NCBI GenBank assembly: GCA_009703055.1
Contig: WLGW01000004.1
Coordinates: 1 to 48,230, forward strand
Source: Actinomycetota bacterium
GTDB lineage: Bacteria > Actinomycetota > Acidimicrobiia > Acidimicrobiales > Ilumatobacteraceae
DNA length: 48,230 nucleotides
Reading direction: 5' to 3'
This document shows positions 9,012 to 17,025 of this stretch, piece by piece. The translations under genes and the position numbers were made by a program. Below the pieces are notes generated by a model. It saw only the letters and a list, made by a program, of their open reading frames with translations, made no database searches and had not been told where the DNA came from. Each line of letters begins with the position of its first letter. Positions within the stretch are counted from its first letter, which is position 1.

Positions 9012-10765
9012 TTGAGGAACTCCCGACGGCTTTCTTGCATCGGGTGAAGAAGCACATCATCATTCCCTGCGCCTGCAGGAACCATGGGGAATACCTTTTC
9101 GAATTCCTCAACGCGGAACTCAATCACAACACTGCGGTCATTGATGCTGTTCGCGCGTTCAATTGCTGCATCGATTTCTTCTGGTGACTCAACACGGATT
9201 CCGACACAACCCATTGCTTCGGCCCACTTCACAAAGTCAGGGCAACCAGACAAATCAACTTCGGAGTAACGCTCTCCGTAGAACATCTCTTGCCACTGAC
9301 GCACCATGCCGAGGTACGTGTTGTTGAGAATTGCAATCTTCACGTGAATGCCTTCAGTGGTTGCAGTCACAAGTTCTTGTGCAGTCATCTGGAAACAACC
9401 GTCGCCGTCAATCGCCCACACGGTTTTGCTTGGTTGACCAGCCTTTGCACCAATTGCTGCAGGTACAGAAAAGCCCATTGTTCCGAGACCACCGGAGTTC
9501 ACCCATGTGTATGGCTCATTGAATTCCCAGTACAAGCTTGTCCACATCTGGTGCTGACCAACGCCTGCGCACACGATGGTTCCTTCTGGAGCAAGATCAC
9601 GCAAACGCTCAAGGCAGAACTGTGGCTTCAAACGTGCTCCAGGTTCTGATGGTTCATACACAAGTGGGAACTGTTCACGCCATCCGTTGACACGACTACG
9701 CCATGGTGTGATGTCAACTTGTGCAGTGCCTGCAGCCTGTAATTCCTTAATGGACTTAATGATTTCTTCAACGATGACGCGACAATCGCCTGTCAACGGC
9801 ACATCTGGCTTGCGAACTTTTCCTTGTTCTGCTGGGTCAATGTCAACGTGAATGATCTTTGCTTCAGGAGCGAAGCCGGCGACCTTTCCTGTGACGCGGT
9901 CGTCAAAACGCGCACCGAGTGCACACAAAAGATCAGCCTTCTGCATTGCAGTGATTGCAGTTGCGTTGCCGTGCATACCCGGCATGCCGTAACACAATGG
10001 ATGGTTATCAGGGAAGGCACCGCGTGCCATCAATGTTGTGACAACAGGTGCTTGCAACATTTCAGCGAGTTCTCTCACTGCTTCTGCTGCACGTGCCTTC
10101 AACACGCCACCACCCAAGTAGAGAACAGGACGCTCAGATGACAACAACATCTTTGCTGCAGCTTTGATCTGCTTTGGGTCGCCTTCTGTGACGGTGCGAT
10201 AACCAGGCAGTGCAGCAAGAACTTCTTCGTCTGTTGGCCAATTCCATTCCATCGTGTTCACGAGGATGTCTTTAGGAACATCGAGCAACACAGGACCAGG
10301 ACGGCCGGTTGTTGCGATGTGGAAAGCCTGACGCACTGCCATCGGAATGTCTTCGGCACGCATGATGAGTTCGTTGTGCTTCGTCACGCTGCGGGTAATG
10401 CCGATCGTGTCGCACTCTTGAAAGGCATCGGTGCCGATTGCAGTAGTCGCAACTTGACCAGTGATGCACACCATCGGAATGCTGTCCATGAATGCATCGC
10501 ACAATGGCGTGACCATGTTCGTTGCGGCAGGACCACTTGTCACCATGGCGACACCAGGGCGACCGGTGACATGCGCGTATCCCTGCGCCATGTGACCTGC
10601 ACCTTGTTCATGACGAACGAGGACGTGGCGGATGCTGGATCTCAGCAAAGGGTCATACGCAGGAAGAATGCAGCCACCAGGGAGACCAAACATGGTCTCC
10701 ACGTTTTCCATTTCAAGCGAACGGATGAGCGCTTCAGCTCCAGTGAGTATCTCTTTGGCCGACAT
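9008..10765 (-). CDS. ilvB: Acetolactate synthase catalytic subunit
   Basis: Thiamine-diphosphate enzyme that condenses two pyruvates, or pyruvate with 2-oxobutyrate, in the first common step of branched-chain amino acid synthesis. The 585 residues hold the three expected domains. The N-terminal ThDP domain has the catalytic glutamate in VRHEQGAGHMAQGYA. The middle FAD domain includes LGGGVLKARAAE and LGARFDDRVTGK. The C-terminal ThDP-binding domain has the motif GDGCFQMTAQEL, with the metal-binding asparagine in ILNNTYLGMVRQWQ. AGGAG lies seven bases before the ATG, one of the few clear Shine-Dalgarno sites in the window and in line with a real 5' leader. First gene of ilvBNC. Confidence 0.97.
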
Positions 10766-10985
10766 CGGGTGTCTCCTGAATCCTTGGGCGTCTCTCTATT
10801 GAATTGCCTTTTCGGGCAAAAAATGCCTCAAAAAGCGAAAAAACGACCAATTCTCACGGATTTCCCCAGGTTGGAGATTCTCCTCTAGGCCCGAAGAGGC
10901 CAGGCACCTCTATTTCTCCCGCCGCGAGGAGCCCAGCTACTCCGAAAAAGAAGAGCGTGATACCAAGGATGACTTCACTTTGGAA
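10766..10985 (-). promoter_or_regulatory. Leader of ilvBNC with hydrophobic open frame and alternative hairpins
   Basis: This 220-base stretch separates the DUF4190 stop from ilvB. In frame with the DUF4190 stop codon, about 43 codons stay open without an ATG or a convincing start. They encode a hydrophobic run rich in V, I and L (EVILGITLFFFGVAGLLAAG) and end at a TGA near 10861. Downstream come runs of five to six T residues, and two small hairpins that cannot form together: GGCA-TGCC, and TTGCC-GGCAA at 10804-10819. This could be an attenuation leader for ilvB, with a peptide sensing branched-chain amino acids, or a chance open frame. No T-box motif is visible. Confidence 0.4.
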
Positions 10986-11324
10986 TCAGCTGCCCGTAGA
11001 TACAGCTACTACAGCAAGCACAACAATGAGGGTCAGAATCCCGATCCAAGACCACCCGAGGGCTACGCCCGCAATAGCGAATCCCTTCCCTCGAAAATTA
11101 TTGCTTTGCTTCATCTGCTTCAATGCAAGATGACCGAAGACCACCGCCAGAATTGAACCAATCCAATAAACCCAGACGATTCCAAGAACCATCGAGGTAA
11201 TTGCAAAACCAAATGCGCTACTGGAGTCAGGGCTGCCCGAGGATTGAACACTTGGTGGAGTTGGCCATCCGGGTTGAGGTTGTCCAAAACCCTGTTCGCT
11301 TCCGCCATCGGTTGAACTATTCAT
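10986..11324 (-). CDS. DUF4190 small membrane protein
   Basis: A 112-residue protein with an N-terminal low-complexity, Pro/Gln/Ser-rich cytoplasmic tail (residues 1-35) and two membrane helices, around FAITSMVLGIVWVYWIGSIL and GVALGWSWIGILTLIVVLAV. They are joined by a loop with GHLALKQMKQS and GKGFAIAGV, the pattern of the DUF4190 family (G-x-x-A-L-x-Q-I then G-x-G-x-A-x-A-G). The function of the family is not known. The start is the ATG at 11324; a GTG one codon upstream is also possible. A TTGACA about 31 bases before the start is a -35 candidate. The frame stays open for about 43 codons beyond the TGA stop (see the ilvB leader). Confidence 0.8.
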   Translation of the reverse strand: MNSSTDGGSEQGFGQPQPGWPTPPSVQSSGSPDSSSAFGFAITSMVLGIVWVYWIGSILAVVFGHLALKQMKQSNNFRGKGFAIAGVALGWSWIGILTLIVVLAVVAVSTGS

Positions 11325-11465
11325 CACTCTATTTCTTTCTTAGAACACTTTGTCAAAGGCGCACATCTCTACGCTCCAAATGACTCTCGTTAATTTATCA
11401 AAAAAATAGATCACTATTCCCCGATTGCCGACAGGCGGAGATTGTCTAGTTTTGTGAACGCAATG

Positions 11466-11481
11466 CACTCACAGATGAGTG
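11466..11481 (+). promoter_or_regulatory. Inverted repeat, candidate operator of the dehalogenase gene
   Basis: CACTCA-CAGA-TGAGTG is a perfect palindrome with a four-base spacer. It ends 13 bases before the -10 box at 11495-11500, over the -35 region. The position suits a repressor, or an activator replacing -35 contacts. The rest of 11325-11506 shows no gene; it is AT-rich and must hold both divergent promoters. Confidence 0.45.
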
Positions 11482-11494
11482 AGTAAAAGTTGTT

Positions 11495-11500
11495 TAGGTT
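11495..11500 (+). promoter_or_regulatory. -10 box of the dehalogenase gene (leaderless layout)
   Basis: TAGGTT six bases before the ATG at 11507, with no Shine-Dalgarno in between. Confidence 0.45.
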
Positions 11501-11506
11501 TGTTCT

Positions 11507-12430
11507 ATGAAGTTCGTTCGCACACCCGATGACCGATTCAACAATCTTCCCGATTGGCCCTATAGCCCTATATATACAGACGTTTCTGCGGGTGATGAAA
11601 GTGGCGTCTCACTACGCGTTCATCACATTGATGAAGGTCCCCGCGATGCGGCCAACACGATTCTCCTCATGCACGGCGAACCTTCGTGGGGTTTCCTCTA
11701 TCGCACAATGATTCCTGGCCTCATTGACGCAGGACATCGCGTGATTGTTCCCGACCTCATCGGTTTTGGTCGCAGCGATAAGCCAACGCAAATGAGCGAC
11801 TACACATACGAGCGCATTGTCGCCTGGATGTCGGAATGGTTAGTGAAGAACGACTTCACCAACATGACGTTCTTCGGACAGGACTGGGGTGGTCTCATTG
11901 GACTGCGTGTTGTGACCGCATTCCCTGATCGCTTCCGTCGCATTGTTGTCTCGAACACCGGCCTCCCCACTGGCGACCGACAGCCCACAGAGGCATTCAT
12001 GAAGTGGCAGAAATTCAGCCAGACCTCTCCCGAGTGGCACATCGGCCGCATGATTGAAGCATCATCGAACTCCAAGCCATTGGGTGCAGAGATTGTTGCT
12101 GCTTACGACGCCCCCTTCCCCAGTGATGAATTCACTGCGGGCACTCGCATCTTGCCGTCCCTCGTTCCGACTGGCCCCGAAAACCCCACATCAGCTGCAA
12201 ACCGCGAAGCCTGGAAGGTTCTTGAAGCGTGGACCAAGCCACTCCTCACCGCATTTAGTGATGGAGATCCCGTCACTGCCGGTGGACACCGAATCTTCCA
12301 AAGAAGCGTCCCTGGAGCACAAAATCAGCCCCATACGACGATTATCAACGGTGGACACTTCGTTCAAGAGGACAAGGGACCCGAGCTCACAGCCATCATT
12401 AACGAGTTCATCGCCTCTACCCCGTACTAG
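11507..12430 (+). CDS. Haloalkane dehalogenase-like alpha/beta hydrolase (HLD-I type)
   Basis: A 307-residue alpha/beta hydrolase close to haloalkane dehalogenases, which hydrolyse carbon-halogen bonds through an aspartyl ester. The parts expected for subfamily HLD-I are present. The oxyanion-hole motif HGEPSW is at 56-61. PDLIGFGRSDKP is at 82-93. The nucleophile Asp126 sits in GQDWGG, with Trp127 as one halide ligand. The acid is Asp252 or Asp254 in AFSDGDPVT, and the histidine is His284 in GGHFVQED. The complete triad supports an active enzyme. Subfamily members also include epoxide hydrolases and esterases, so activity on halogenated substrates is likely but not proven. The gene is followed after 19 bases by the inositol-phosphate synthase gene on the same strand. 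Confidence 0.85.
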   Translation: MKFVRTPDDRFNNLPDWPYSPIYTDVSAGDESGVSLRVHHIDEGPRDAANTILLMHGEPSWGFLYRTMIPGLIDAGHRVIVPDLIGFGRSDKPTQMSDYTYERIVAWMSEWLVKNDFTNMTFFGQDWGGLIGLRVVTAFPDRFRRIVVSNTGLPTGDRQPTEAFMKWQKFSQTSPEWHIGRMIEASSNSKPLGAEIVAAYDAPFPSDEFTAGTRILPSLVPTGPENPTSAANREAWKVLEAWTKPLLTAFSDGDPVTAGGHRIFQRSVPGAQNQPHTTIINGGHFVQEDKGPELTAIINEFIASTPY

Positions 12431-12436
12431 CCCAAC

Positions 12437-12442
12437 TAGCGT
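12437..12442 (+). promoter_or_regulatory. -10 box of the inositol-phosphate synthase gene
   Basis: TAGCGT seven bases before the ATG at 12450. GGGAG also lies in that gap, but only two bases from the ATG, too close to act as a normal Shine-Dalgarno. Confidence 0.35.
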
Positions 12443-12449
12443 GGGAGCC

Positions 12450-13775
12450 ATGTCTGAAACCCGCACTATTGCCCCCGCCGATGGAAAGCTCGGTGTTCTC
12501 ACCGTTGGCCTTGGCGCAGTGGCATCCACCCTCATCGCTGGCGTTGAACTCGCAAAGCGTGGACAGGGCCAACCTATTGGCTCCATGACCCAGATGGGCA
12601 CCATCCGTCTGGGCAAGCGCACCGAAAAGCGCAACCCTCTCGTCAAGGACTTCGTTCCCCTTGCTCGCCTCGAAGACATTGTCTGGGGCGCATGGGACGT
12701 GTTCCCCGACGATGCGTACGTTGCAGCCTCTCGCGCTGGCGTGCTCGAGCAGGGCAAGCACATCGAAGCAATCTCTGACGTGCTTCGAGAGATTCGCCCG
12801 ATGAAGGCAGCCTTCGAGCGCAAGTATGCGCGCAACCTTGATGGCGAGCACATCATGGCCACCACAAGTAAGCGCGCAATGTTGGAAGGCATCCGTGCCG
12901 ACATCAACCGCTTCCGTGATGAGAAGAAGGTTGATCGCGTCGTGATGATTTGGTGTGCAAGCACTGAGATCTTCATCGAGCCAGGTGCCGAGCACGAGAC
13001 AGTCGAAGCTTTCGAGAAGGCCATTGATGCCAACTCAGATGTCGTTGCACCATCAATGCTCTATGCATACGCAGCAATTCTTGAAGGCGTACCCTTCGCA
13101 AACGGCTCCCCCAACCTTGCGGTGGACATGCCATTCCTTCGCGACATGGCCACTGAAAAGGGTGTTGCAATCTCCGGCAAGGACTTCAAGACAGGCCAGA
13201 CCCTGATGAAGACAGTTCTTGCACCAATGTTGAAGGCTCGTCAATTGGGTCTTGCTGGTTGGTACTCCACCAACATCTTGGGTAACCGTGACGGTGAAGT
13301 TCTTGATGCTCCAGAAAACTTCAAGACAAAAGAAGAGTCAAAGCTTGGCGTTCTCGAGGACATCCTTGACCCCGCCAACAACCCTGATCTCTACGGCAAC
13401 GTCTTCCACAAGGTCAGCATCAACTACTACCCACCACGTGGAGATAACAAAGAGGGTTGGGACAACATCGACATCTTCGGCTGGATGGGTTACCCCATGC
13501 AGATCAAAGTCGACTTCCTCTGCCGTGACAGCATCCTTGCTGCACCTCTTGCACTTGACCTCATTCTCTACTCCGACCTTGCACAACGTGCGGGTCTCGG
13601 CGGCATCCAGGAATGGTTGTCGTTCTATTACAAGAGCCCACAGGTTGCACCTGGTCTTCATGCAGAACACGACTTGTTCGTTCAGCTCGAGAAGTTGCAC
13701 AACACGCTTCGTTGGATCATGAACGAAGACCAGATCACACATCTTGGTCGTGAGTACTACGACGATCCAGCCTGA
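12450..13775 (+). CDS. ino1: Myo-inositol-3-phosphate synthase
   Basis: NAD-dependent conversion of glucose-6-phosphate to inositol-3-phosphate, the entry to inositol phospholipids and, in many actinobacteria, mycothiol. The 441 residues match the family. The nucleotide-binding strand LTVGLGAVASTLIAGVELAK is near the N terminus; Asn/Asp-rich NGSPNLAVDMP and SGKDFKTGQTLMKTVLAP form the conserved catalytic core; VFHKVSINYYPPRGDNKEGWDNIDIFGW and MQIKVDFLCRDSILAAPL complete the tetramerisation and catalytic domain. The start is MSETRTIAPADGK at 12450. The in-frame extension back to 12054 runs through the preceding gene and is rejected. It is followed after seven bases by a DUF3054 gene. Confidence 0.95.
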   Translation: MSETRTIAPADGKLGVLTVGLGAVASTLIAGVELAKRGQGQPIGSMTQMGTIRLGKRTEKRNPLVKDFVPLARLEDIVWGAWDVFPDDAYVAASRAGVLEQGKHIEAISDVLREIRPMKAAFERKYARNLDGEHIMATTSKRAMLEGIRADINRFRDEKKVDRVVMIWCASTEIFIEPGAEHETVEAFEKAIDANSDVVAPSMLYAYAAILEGVPFANGSPNLAVDMPFLRDMATEKGVAISGKDFKTGQTLMKTVLAPMLKARQLGLAGWYSTNILGNRDGEVLDAPENFKTKEESKLGVLEDILDPANNPDLYGNVFHKVSINYYPPRGDNKEGWDNIDIFGWMGYPMQIKVDFLCRDSILAAPLALDLILYSDLAQRAGLGGIQEWLSFYYKSPQVAPGLHAEHDLFVQLEKLHNTLRWIMNEDQITHLGREYYDDPA

Positions 13776-13782
13776 TTCAGCC

Positions 13783-14145
13783 ATGAATCGCGTTGCGCTT
13801 CGCAGTCTTGCTTTTGACTGGGTGTGCGTGTTGGCCATGGCCATCATCGGCACCAACAATCACGAAACAGATAACGGAATCTCCGGGGTTTTGTTTGTAG
13901 CCGCACCTTTCCTCATCGCCACCACACTCTCGCGAGTGTTACTGCGTGCGACAAAGAAAGATGAATCAACAGTCGTCGATGGTGTCACTGTCGTTCTGTT
14001 CACCGTGGCCATCGGCATGATCTTGCGACGCTTCGCATTCGATCGTGGAACTGCAACGGCATTTGTGATTGTTGCAACCGTGTTCTTGGGGACAACGATG
14101 CTCGCTTGGCGTGGCCTGATGGCTCGCCGTTCAACAGCGAAGTAG
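13783..14145 (+). CDS. DUF3054 membrane protein
   Basis: A 120-residue integral membrane protein of the DUF3054 family. It has about four hydrophobic segments: the N-terminal RSLAFDWVCVLAMAIIGTNN, the segment around GVLFVAAPFLIATTLSRVLL, TVVLFTVAIGMILRRF, and the family C-terminal GTATAFVIVATVFLGTTMLA followed by WRGLMAR. The function of the family is unknown. It begins seven bases after ino1 and is probably cotranscribed. Its last 33 codons and stop occur again, slightly diverged, at 15008-15109, beyond the SHOCT gene. Of the six differences three are synonymous codon changes, two replace residues (A to G, A to T) and one changes TAG to TAA. Confidence 0.82.
   Translation: MNRVALRSLAFDWVCVLAMAIIGTNNHETDNGISGVLFVAAPFLIATTLSRVLLRATKKDESTVVDGVTVVLFTVAIGMILRRFAFDRGTATAFVIVATVFLGTTMLAWRGLMARRSTAK
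14044..14145 (+). repeat. 102-base direct repeat, copy 1 (intact gene end)
   Basis: The last 34 codons of the DUF3054 gene including the stop. They match 15008-15109 at 96 of 102 positions by my count; the copies are 964 bases apart and enclose the SHOCT gene. Confidence 0.92.
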
Positions 14146-14173
14146 ACACCAAAAAATGGGAACAGAGGCCTAC

Positions 14174-14896
14174 TTAAGAAATCAGCCTTCTCTTCATTGA
14201 AAGAAATTCCTCTTCTGTGAGTTCCCCAGCGTCACGAAGGGCTACCAATTTCATTAACTCGTCTGCGAGAGAATTCTGATTCATAGGAACAGAAGCCTGA
14301 GCGACCTCTAGGGAACTCTCTGCACGAGCAATTGGGATTCGGCTTCTTTCGAGCATGTCCAGCACACCTTGCCCCGCTGTTGCCAACTTATGCATGGCCT
14401 TAATATCCCGTTCGGTTGGGGGCGAAATATGAATCAGATGAGTCTCACGATCAGTTGAAATAGTTAGATATAAGTCTCCTCGCTGATTTGAAGTGGTCGT
14501 GAGATTAACTCCCAAAGTGACCCCAGCCATGAGGGTGCGTCCCAATCCGGTCTTCTTAGCGACTTCTGCTGAACTTGAAATTGCATTTAATCTCTCAAAA
14601 ATCGCACGATCTTTTAGAAAGATGCCAGACACTCTTACAAATCCTTTGTCATAAATCCGAACACATTTAGTTCCACAATCCTGTTCAATCACAAGTCGGC
14701 CATACTGCTCAATTTCACGTTGCTTACGTAGGCGTTCCGCCACTTCACGAGCCTCTGCTTCAGAAGCTTTCTGCTTGGCTTTTTCAACACGTTCAGCAGA
14801 TTTTCTTTCTTTTGCCTCAGACTTCAGTCGATCCCGCTCTGCGCGTTCTTGCACCTTCAGCAAATCTTCATCTTCATTTTTGCGACCAAACGGCAT
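14174..14896 (-). CDS. SHOCT-domain protein with coiled coil and PH-like core
   Basis: A 240-residue cytoplasmic protein of unknown function. Residues 7-65 are a highly charged helix rich in E, K, R and A, probably a coiled coil. Residues about 70-170 read as a beta-rich PH-like (DUF4429-like) domain: IEQDCGTKCVRIYDKGFVRV, AISSSAEVAKKTGLGRTLM, GDLYLTISTDRETHLIHISP. The last 30 residues form a SHOCT helix pair, ADELMKLVALRDAGELTEEE followed by FLSMKRRLIS. The start is the ATG at 14896 (MPFGRKNEDED); upstream in-frame residues do not fit. The gene is AT-richer than ino1 next to it and is bracketed by diverged copies of the DUF3054 3' end, which points to acquisition or duplication. SHOCT proteins often attach such modules to membranes or oligomers, but the role here is open. 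Confidence 0.75.
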   Translation of the reverse strand: MPFGRKNEDEDLLKVQERAERDRLKSEAKERKSAERVEKAKQKASEAEAREVAERLRKQREIEQYGRLVIEQDCGTKCVRIYDKGFVRVSGIFLKDRAIFERLNAISSSAEVAKKTGLGRTLMAGVTLGVNLTTTSNQRGDLYLTISTDRETHLIHISPPTERDIKAMHKLATAGQGVLDMLERSRIPIARAESSLEVAQASVPMNQNSLADELMKLVALRDAGELTEEEFLSMKRRLIS

Positions 14897-15007
14897 ATCA
14901 AATCCCAGGTAAACCTTTTCATTTATGGAGACAAAACCGCATTGGGCTTGCCTGCTGCTAACCAAACATTAATCACATTCTTGACATCAAGCATCTCAGT
15001 TAGATCT

Positions 15008-15109
15008 CGCGGAACTGCAACTGCGTTTGTGATTGTTGCAACCGTGTTCTTGGGGACAACGATGCTCGGTTGGCGTGGCCTGATGGCTCGCCGTTCAACA
15101 ACGAAGTAA
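15008..15109 (+). pseudogene. 102-base direct repeat, copy 2 (truncated DUF3054 3' end)
   Basis: A second copy of the DUF3054 C-terminal codons and stop (TAA in place of TAG) with no gene body before it. The frame encodes GTATAFVIVATVFLGTTML and a variant of the following tail (GWRGLMARRSTTK). Three of the six changes are synonymous, which suggests that the copy diverged while part of a working gene, for instance in a relative, before it came to lie here. Confidence 0.85.
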
Positions 15110-15160
15110 ATCACTTCGTTGCCGTCAGGCAGCCATCGCCATCAGGTCACAGACTGGTAT

Positions 15161-15181
15161 CCGTTATTCAGCGAATAACGG
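15161..15181 (-). terminator. Hairpin over the stop codon of the downstream clamp-like gene
   Basis: CCGTTATT-CAGCG-AATAACGG, perfect eight-base arms with a five-base loop; the stop codon lies in one arm. No U-run follows on the minus strand. Candidate transcript end of the 16776-15164 operon. Confidence 0.45.
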
Positions 15182-16369
15182 CAAGAAGGTGTGTATGTCC
15201 TTGCACCAAGCCAACGCTTTTGTGAATGTCAGTAAGTGCGCTGCCATGTTGGTGATTCCCTCAGCCGGGAACTCCACAACAAGACGCACCTCATCGTCAC
15301 GCAATGACACTCGTGCACCCACCAAGGCGTCATTCAGCTTGTTGATCTCGCCATAGACCGCCAGAGATTCTGGAACATCATCCGACAAGATTGCCGTCAG
15401 ACGCACAGTCACTGACAAATCATCCGACTCATGCAGTGAGACGTAACACGGATCGCTCTGATTCAGAGTGAACGTCATAAACGATGGAATCTGCTGAGAC
15501 TTCCAGTTGTCTACTTCCACACCAACGTTCTTGAGTTCACGCACCACTTTGTGGTTCCAACGTGCCAGATACTCAGCATCCAACAAGATACGAATACCCC
15601 AATCGTCTCCAACGAAGTATGCGTACTCTGCATTCTCACCATCGATAAAGATGCGTGCATCGCCATCACGATCTTTTGTCAGCAACACTGCCGCCAACTG
15701 GTACGGATAGAACGTGGCTGTGATGGCTCCCACGGTGCTTGCCGGTACAGAACCCGTAAAGCGACAGGAGTCTTGACGACGCCAGTCCATCGTCCATGCC
15801 AACGTGTCCTTATCCAGTGCCACCGCCACAAATGGCATTACGTCATTGGGTGGCCAATCGACGCCACTCGGAAACTTGAACAAAAACTTCGCAAATTGAA
15901 CGATGTCGAGCATTCCGACAGTTGCAATAGCAGGAGTGCTTTCATCGCGATGAGGATTTCCGAGATATGGGAGATCCTGACGCCTGAACTCCACGTTCTG
16001 AGGATGATCAATGGAGAGATACGAACCATTGTCCGACCGCGCAACGATTGTGCCCTCTACCTCATTGCAGAAGAGATCAATTCCATCTCCTCCAGCAATC
16101 ATCTCCATGAGCTGATCAAGGAACAGTTCCGGAATAGGTAGTGCAAATGCTGGATCGGTTGATTCGCCGTCAGCTGTCACCCAGGAAAGGATTGAGCGAT
16201 CACGGATAATCCACAAGCGCTTCCCGTTCTCTCCCTTCGTCAACCACACCACATGGTTCGGACGCATCTTCTGATTTATTGCACTGAGAGTGAGATGCAC
16301 TTCCAAGATTTCACGCAGTGAAATACGGATGCGCCAATCGGAACAATTTGCTTCAAAATCGGGGATCAT
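15164..16369 (-). CDS. Clamp-like plus YbjN-like protein (paralogue B), unknown function
   Basis: A 401-residue soluble protein without signal peptide. I read two repeated alpha/beta units like those of bacterial DNA sliding clamps. The first is about residues 10-135, with LPIPELFLDQLMEMI then GIDLFCNEVEGTIVARSDNG. The second is about 145-265, with FVAVALDKDTLAWTMDW, SVPASTVGAITATF, ARIFIDGENAEYAYFVGDDW and GIRILLD. The last 100 residues resemble the YbjN / type III chaperone fold: YGEINKLNDALVGARVSLRD, then EVRLVVEFPAEGI. Paralogue A at 17026-18219 shares the order and two landmarks at the same residue numbers, WG[IV]RI at 257-261 and EIN at 341-343. The start overlaps the preceding stop (TAATG), so it is translated with the 135-residue gene. 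The clamp assignment is pattern-based and needs structure prediction. Confidence 0.5.
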   Translation of the reverse strand: MIPDFEANCSDWRIRISLREILEVHLTLSAINQKMRPNHVVWLTKGENGKRLWIIRDRSILSWVTADGESTDPAFALPIPELFLDQLMEMIAGGDGIDLFCNEVEGTIVARSDNGSYLSIDHPQNVEFRRQDLPYLGNPHRDESTPAIATVGMLDIVQFAKFLFKFPSGVDWPPNDVMPFVAVALDKDTLAWTMDWRRQDSCRFTGSVPASTVGAITATFYPYQLAAVLLTKDRDGDARIFIDGENAEYAYFVGDDWGIRILLDAEYLARWNHKVVRELKNVGVEVDNWKSQQIPSFMTFTLNQSDPCYVSLHESDDLSVTVRLTAILSDDVPESLAVYGEINKLNDALVGARVSLRDDEVRLVVEFPAEGITNMAAHLLTFTKALAWCKDIHTFLPLFAE

Positions 16370-16776
16370 TACTTGCGCACCACACGAACATGGGTAGAAG
16401 GAACGAAACGCAATGTCGCTGCATCGCCAACAATGCTCGGCCCGAGGTCGGGCTGGTACTGGCTCGATGTTGGAGCTGCTACATCAATGTCATCAAGGAT
16501 GCGATAGACGTCGAGGAAACGATTAGACAACTTCAGCCCAGACTTGATGGAGACCTGCTCAAAGCCGATGACGAACTCGCCCGACTCTGTGCGAGCCAGA
16601 TATGCCCAATTACCGGTCTCGTTCTCAGGACAAGCACCGAGCACATCAATCATGTGACGGTTCAGATCGCGGATCTTTGGTTCGAGGTCGAGAACTACTT
16701 TCTCGATTTCCTCGATGCTCTGAGAGGGGTCAAACGGTTCGAAACCGTCGCCAAATGGGGAAGACGAATAGGACAT
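16369..16776 (-). CDS. Hypothetical protein coupled to clamp-like paralogue B
   Basis: A 135-residue protein that I do not recognise. It starts with a Ser/Phe/Pro-rich, acidic tail (MSYSSSPFGDGFEPFDPSQS), followed by an amphipathic helix (IEEIEKVVLDLEPKIRDLNR) and a mixed segment with GNWAYLARTESGEFVIGFEQ and LKLSNRFLDVYRILDDIDV, ending in strand-like TLRFVPSTHVRVVRK. There are no membrane segments. GGAG lies eight bases before the ATG, a clear ribosome-binding site. The stop overlaps the next start by one base, so the two products are probably made in step and may act together. Confidence 0.7.
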   Translation of the reverse strand: MSYSSSPFGDGFEPFDPSQSIEEIEKVVLDLEPKIRDLNRHMIDVLGACPENETGNWAYLARTESGEFVIGFEQVSIKSGLKLSNRFLDVYRILDDIDVAAPTSSQYQPDLGPSIVGDAATLRFVPSTHVRVVRK

Positions 16777-17025
16777 GCTGATGCTCCTTGTGTAGGGAAT
16801 TCGGTTTGGTAGTAAAAGAAAGTCCGAAAACTGAATCTCGGAAATGTCAGGCCGAGGCTTAGTTCTTGGACATTCGTTTTTGCCGAATTATTCGCATCAA
16901 CATTCCTTTCTGTGGTGAGGGGCTTTCGCGGGGGACGAGTATTTAATCATCAATTAAAAGTCAATGCAACCTTATTTAGCGACGAAGTCAACAAAATATC
17001 TGACGACGATCTCTGTAGACGATTG
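16777..17025. other. AT-rich intergenic stretch
   Basis: No gene seen. It holds the ribosome-binding site (GGAG at 16785) and presumably the promoter of the 16776-15164 operon on the minus strand. Small palindromes are present: TTTAAT-CATCA-ATTAAA at 16942-16958, and AATGTC with GACATT further left. Base composition is clearly richer in A and T than in the biosynthetic genes around. Confidence 0.5.

Noticed and set aside
10766-10985. T-box riboswitch before ilvB.
   Set aside because: No AGGGTGGNACCGCG-type antiterminator motif is present on the minus strand.
12054-12449. In-frame N-terminal extension of inositol-phosphate synthase.
   Set aside because: It lies inside the dehalogenase gene in another frame; the conserved protein begins at 12450.
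14923-15114. Minus-strand 63-codon frame across the second direct-repeat copy.
   Set aside because: It is the antisense of the duplicated DUF3054 end and has no start signal or family features.
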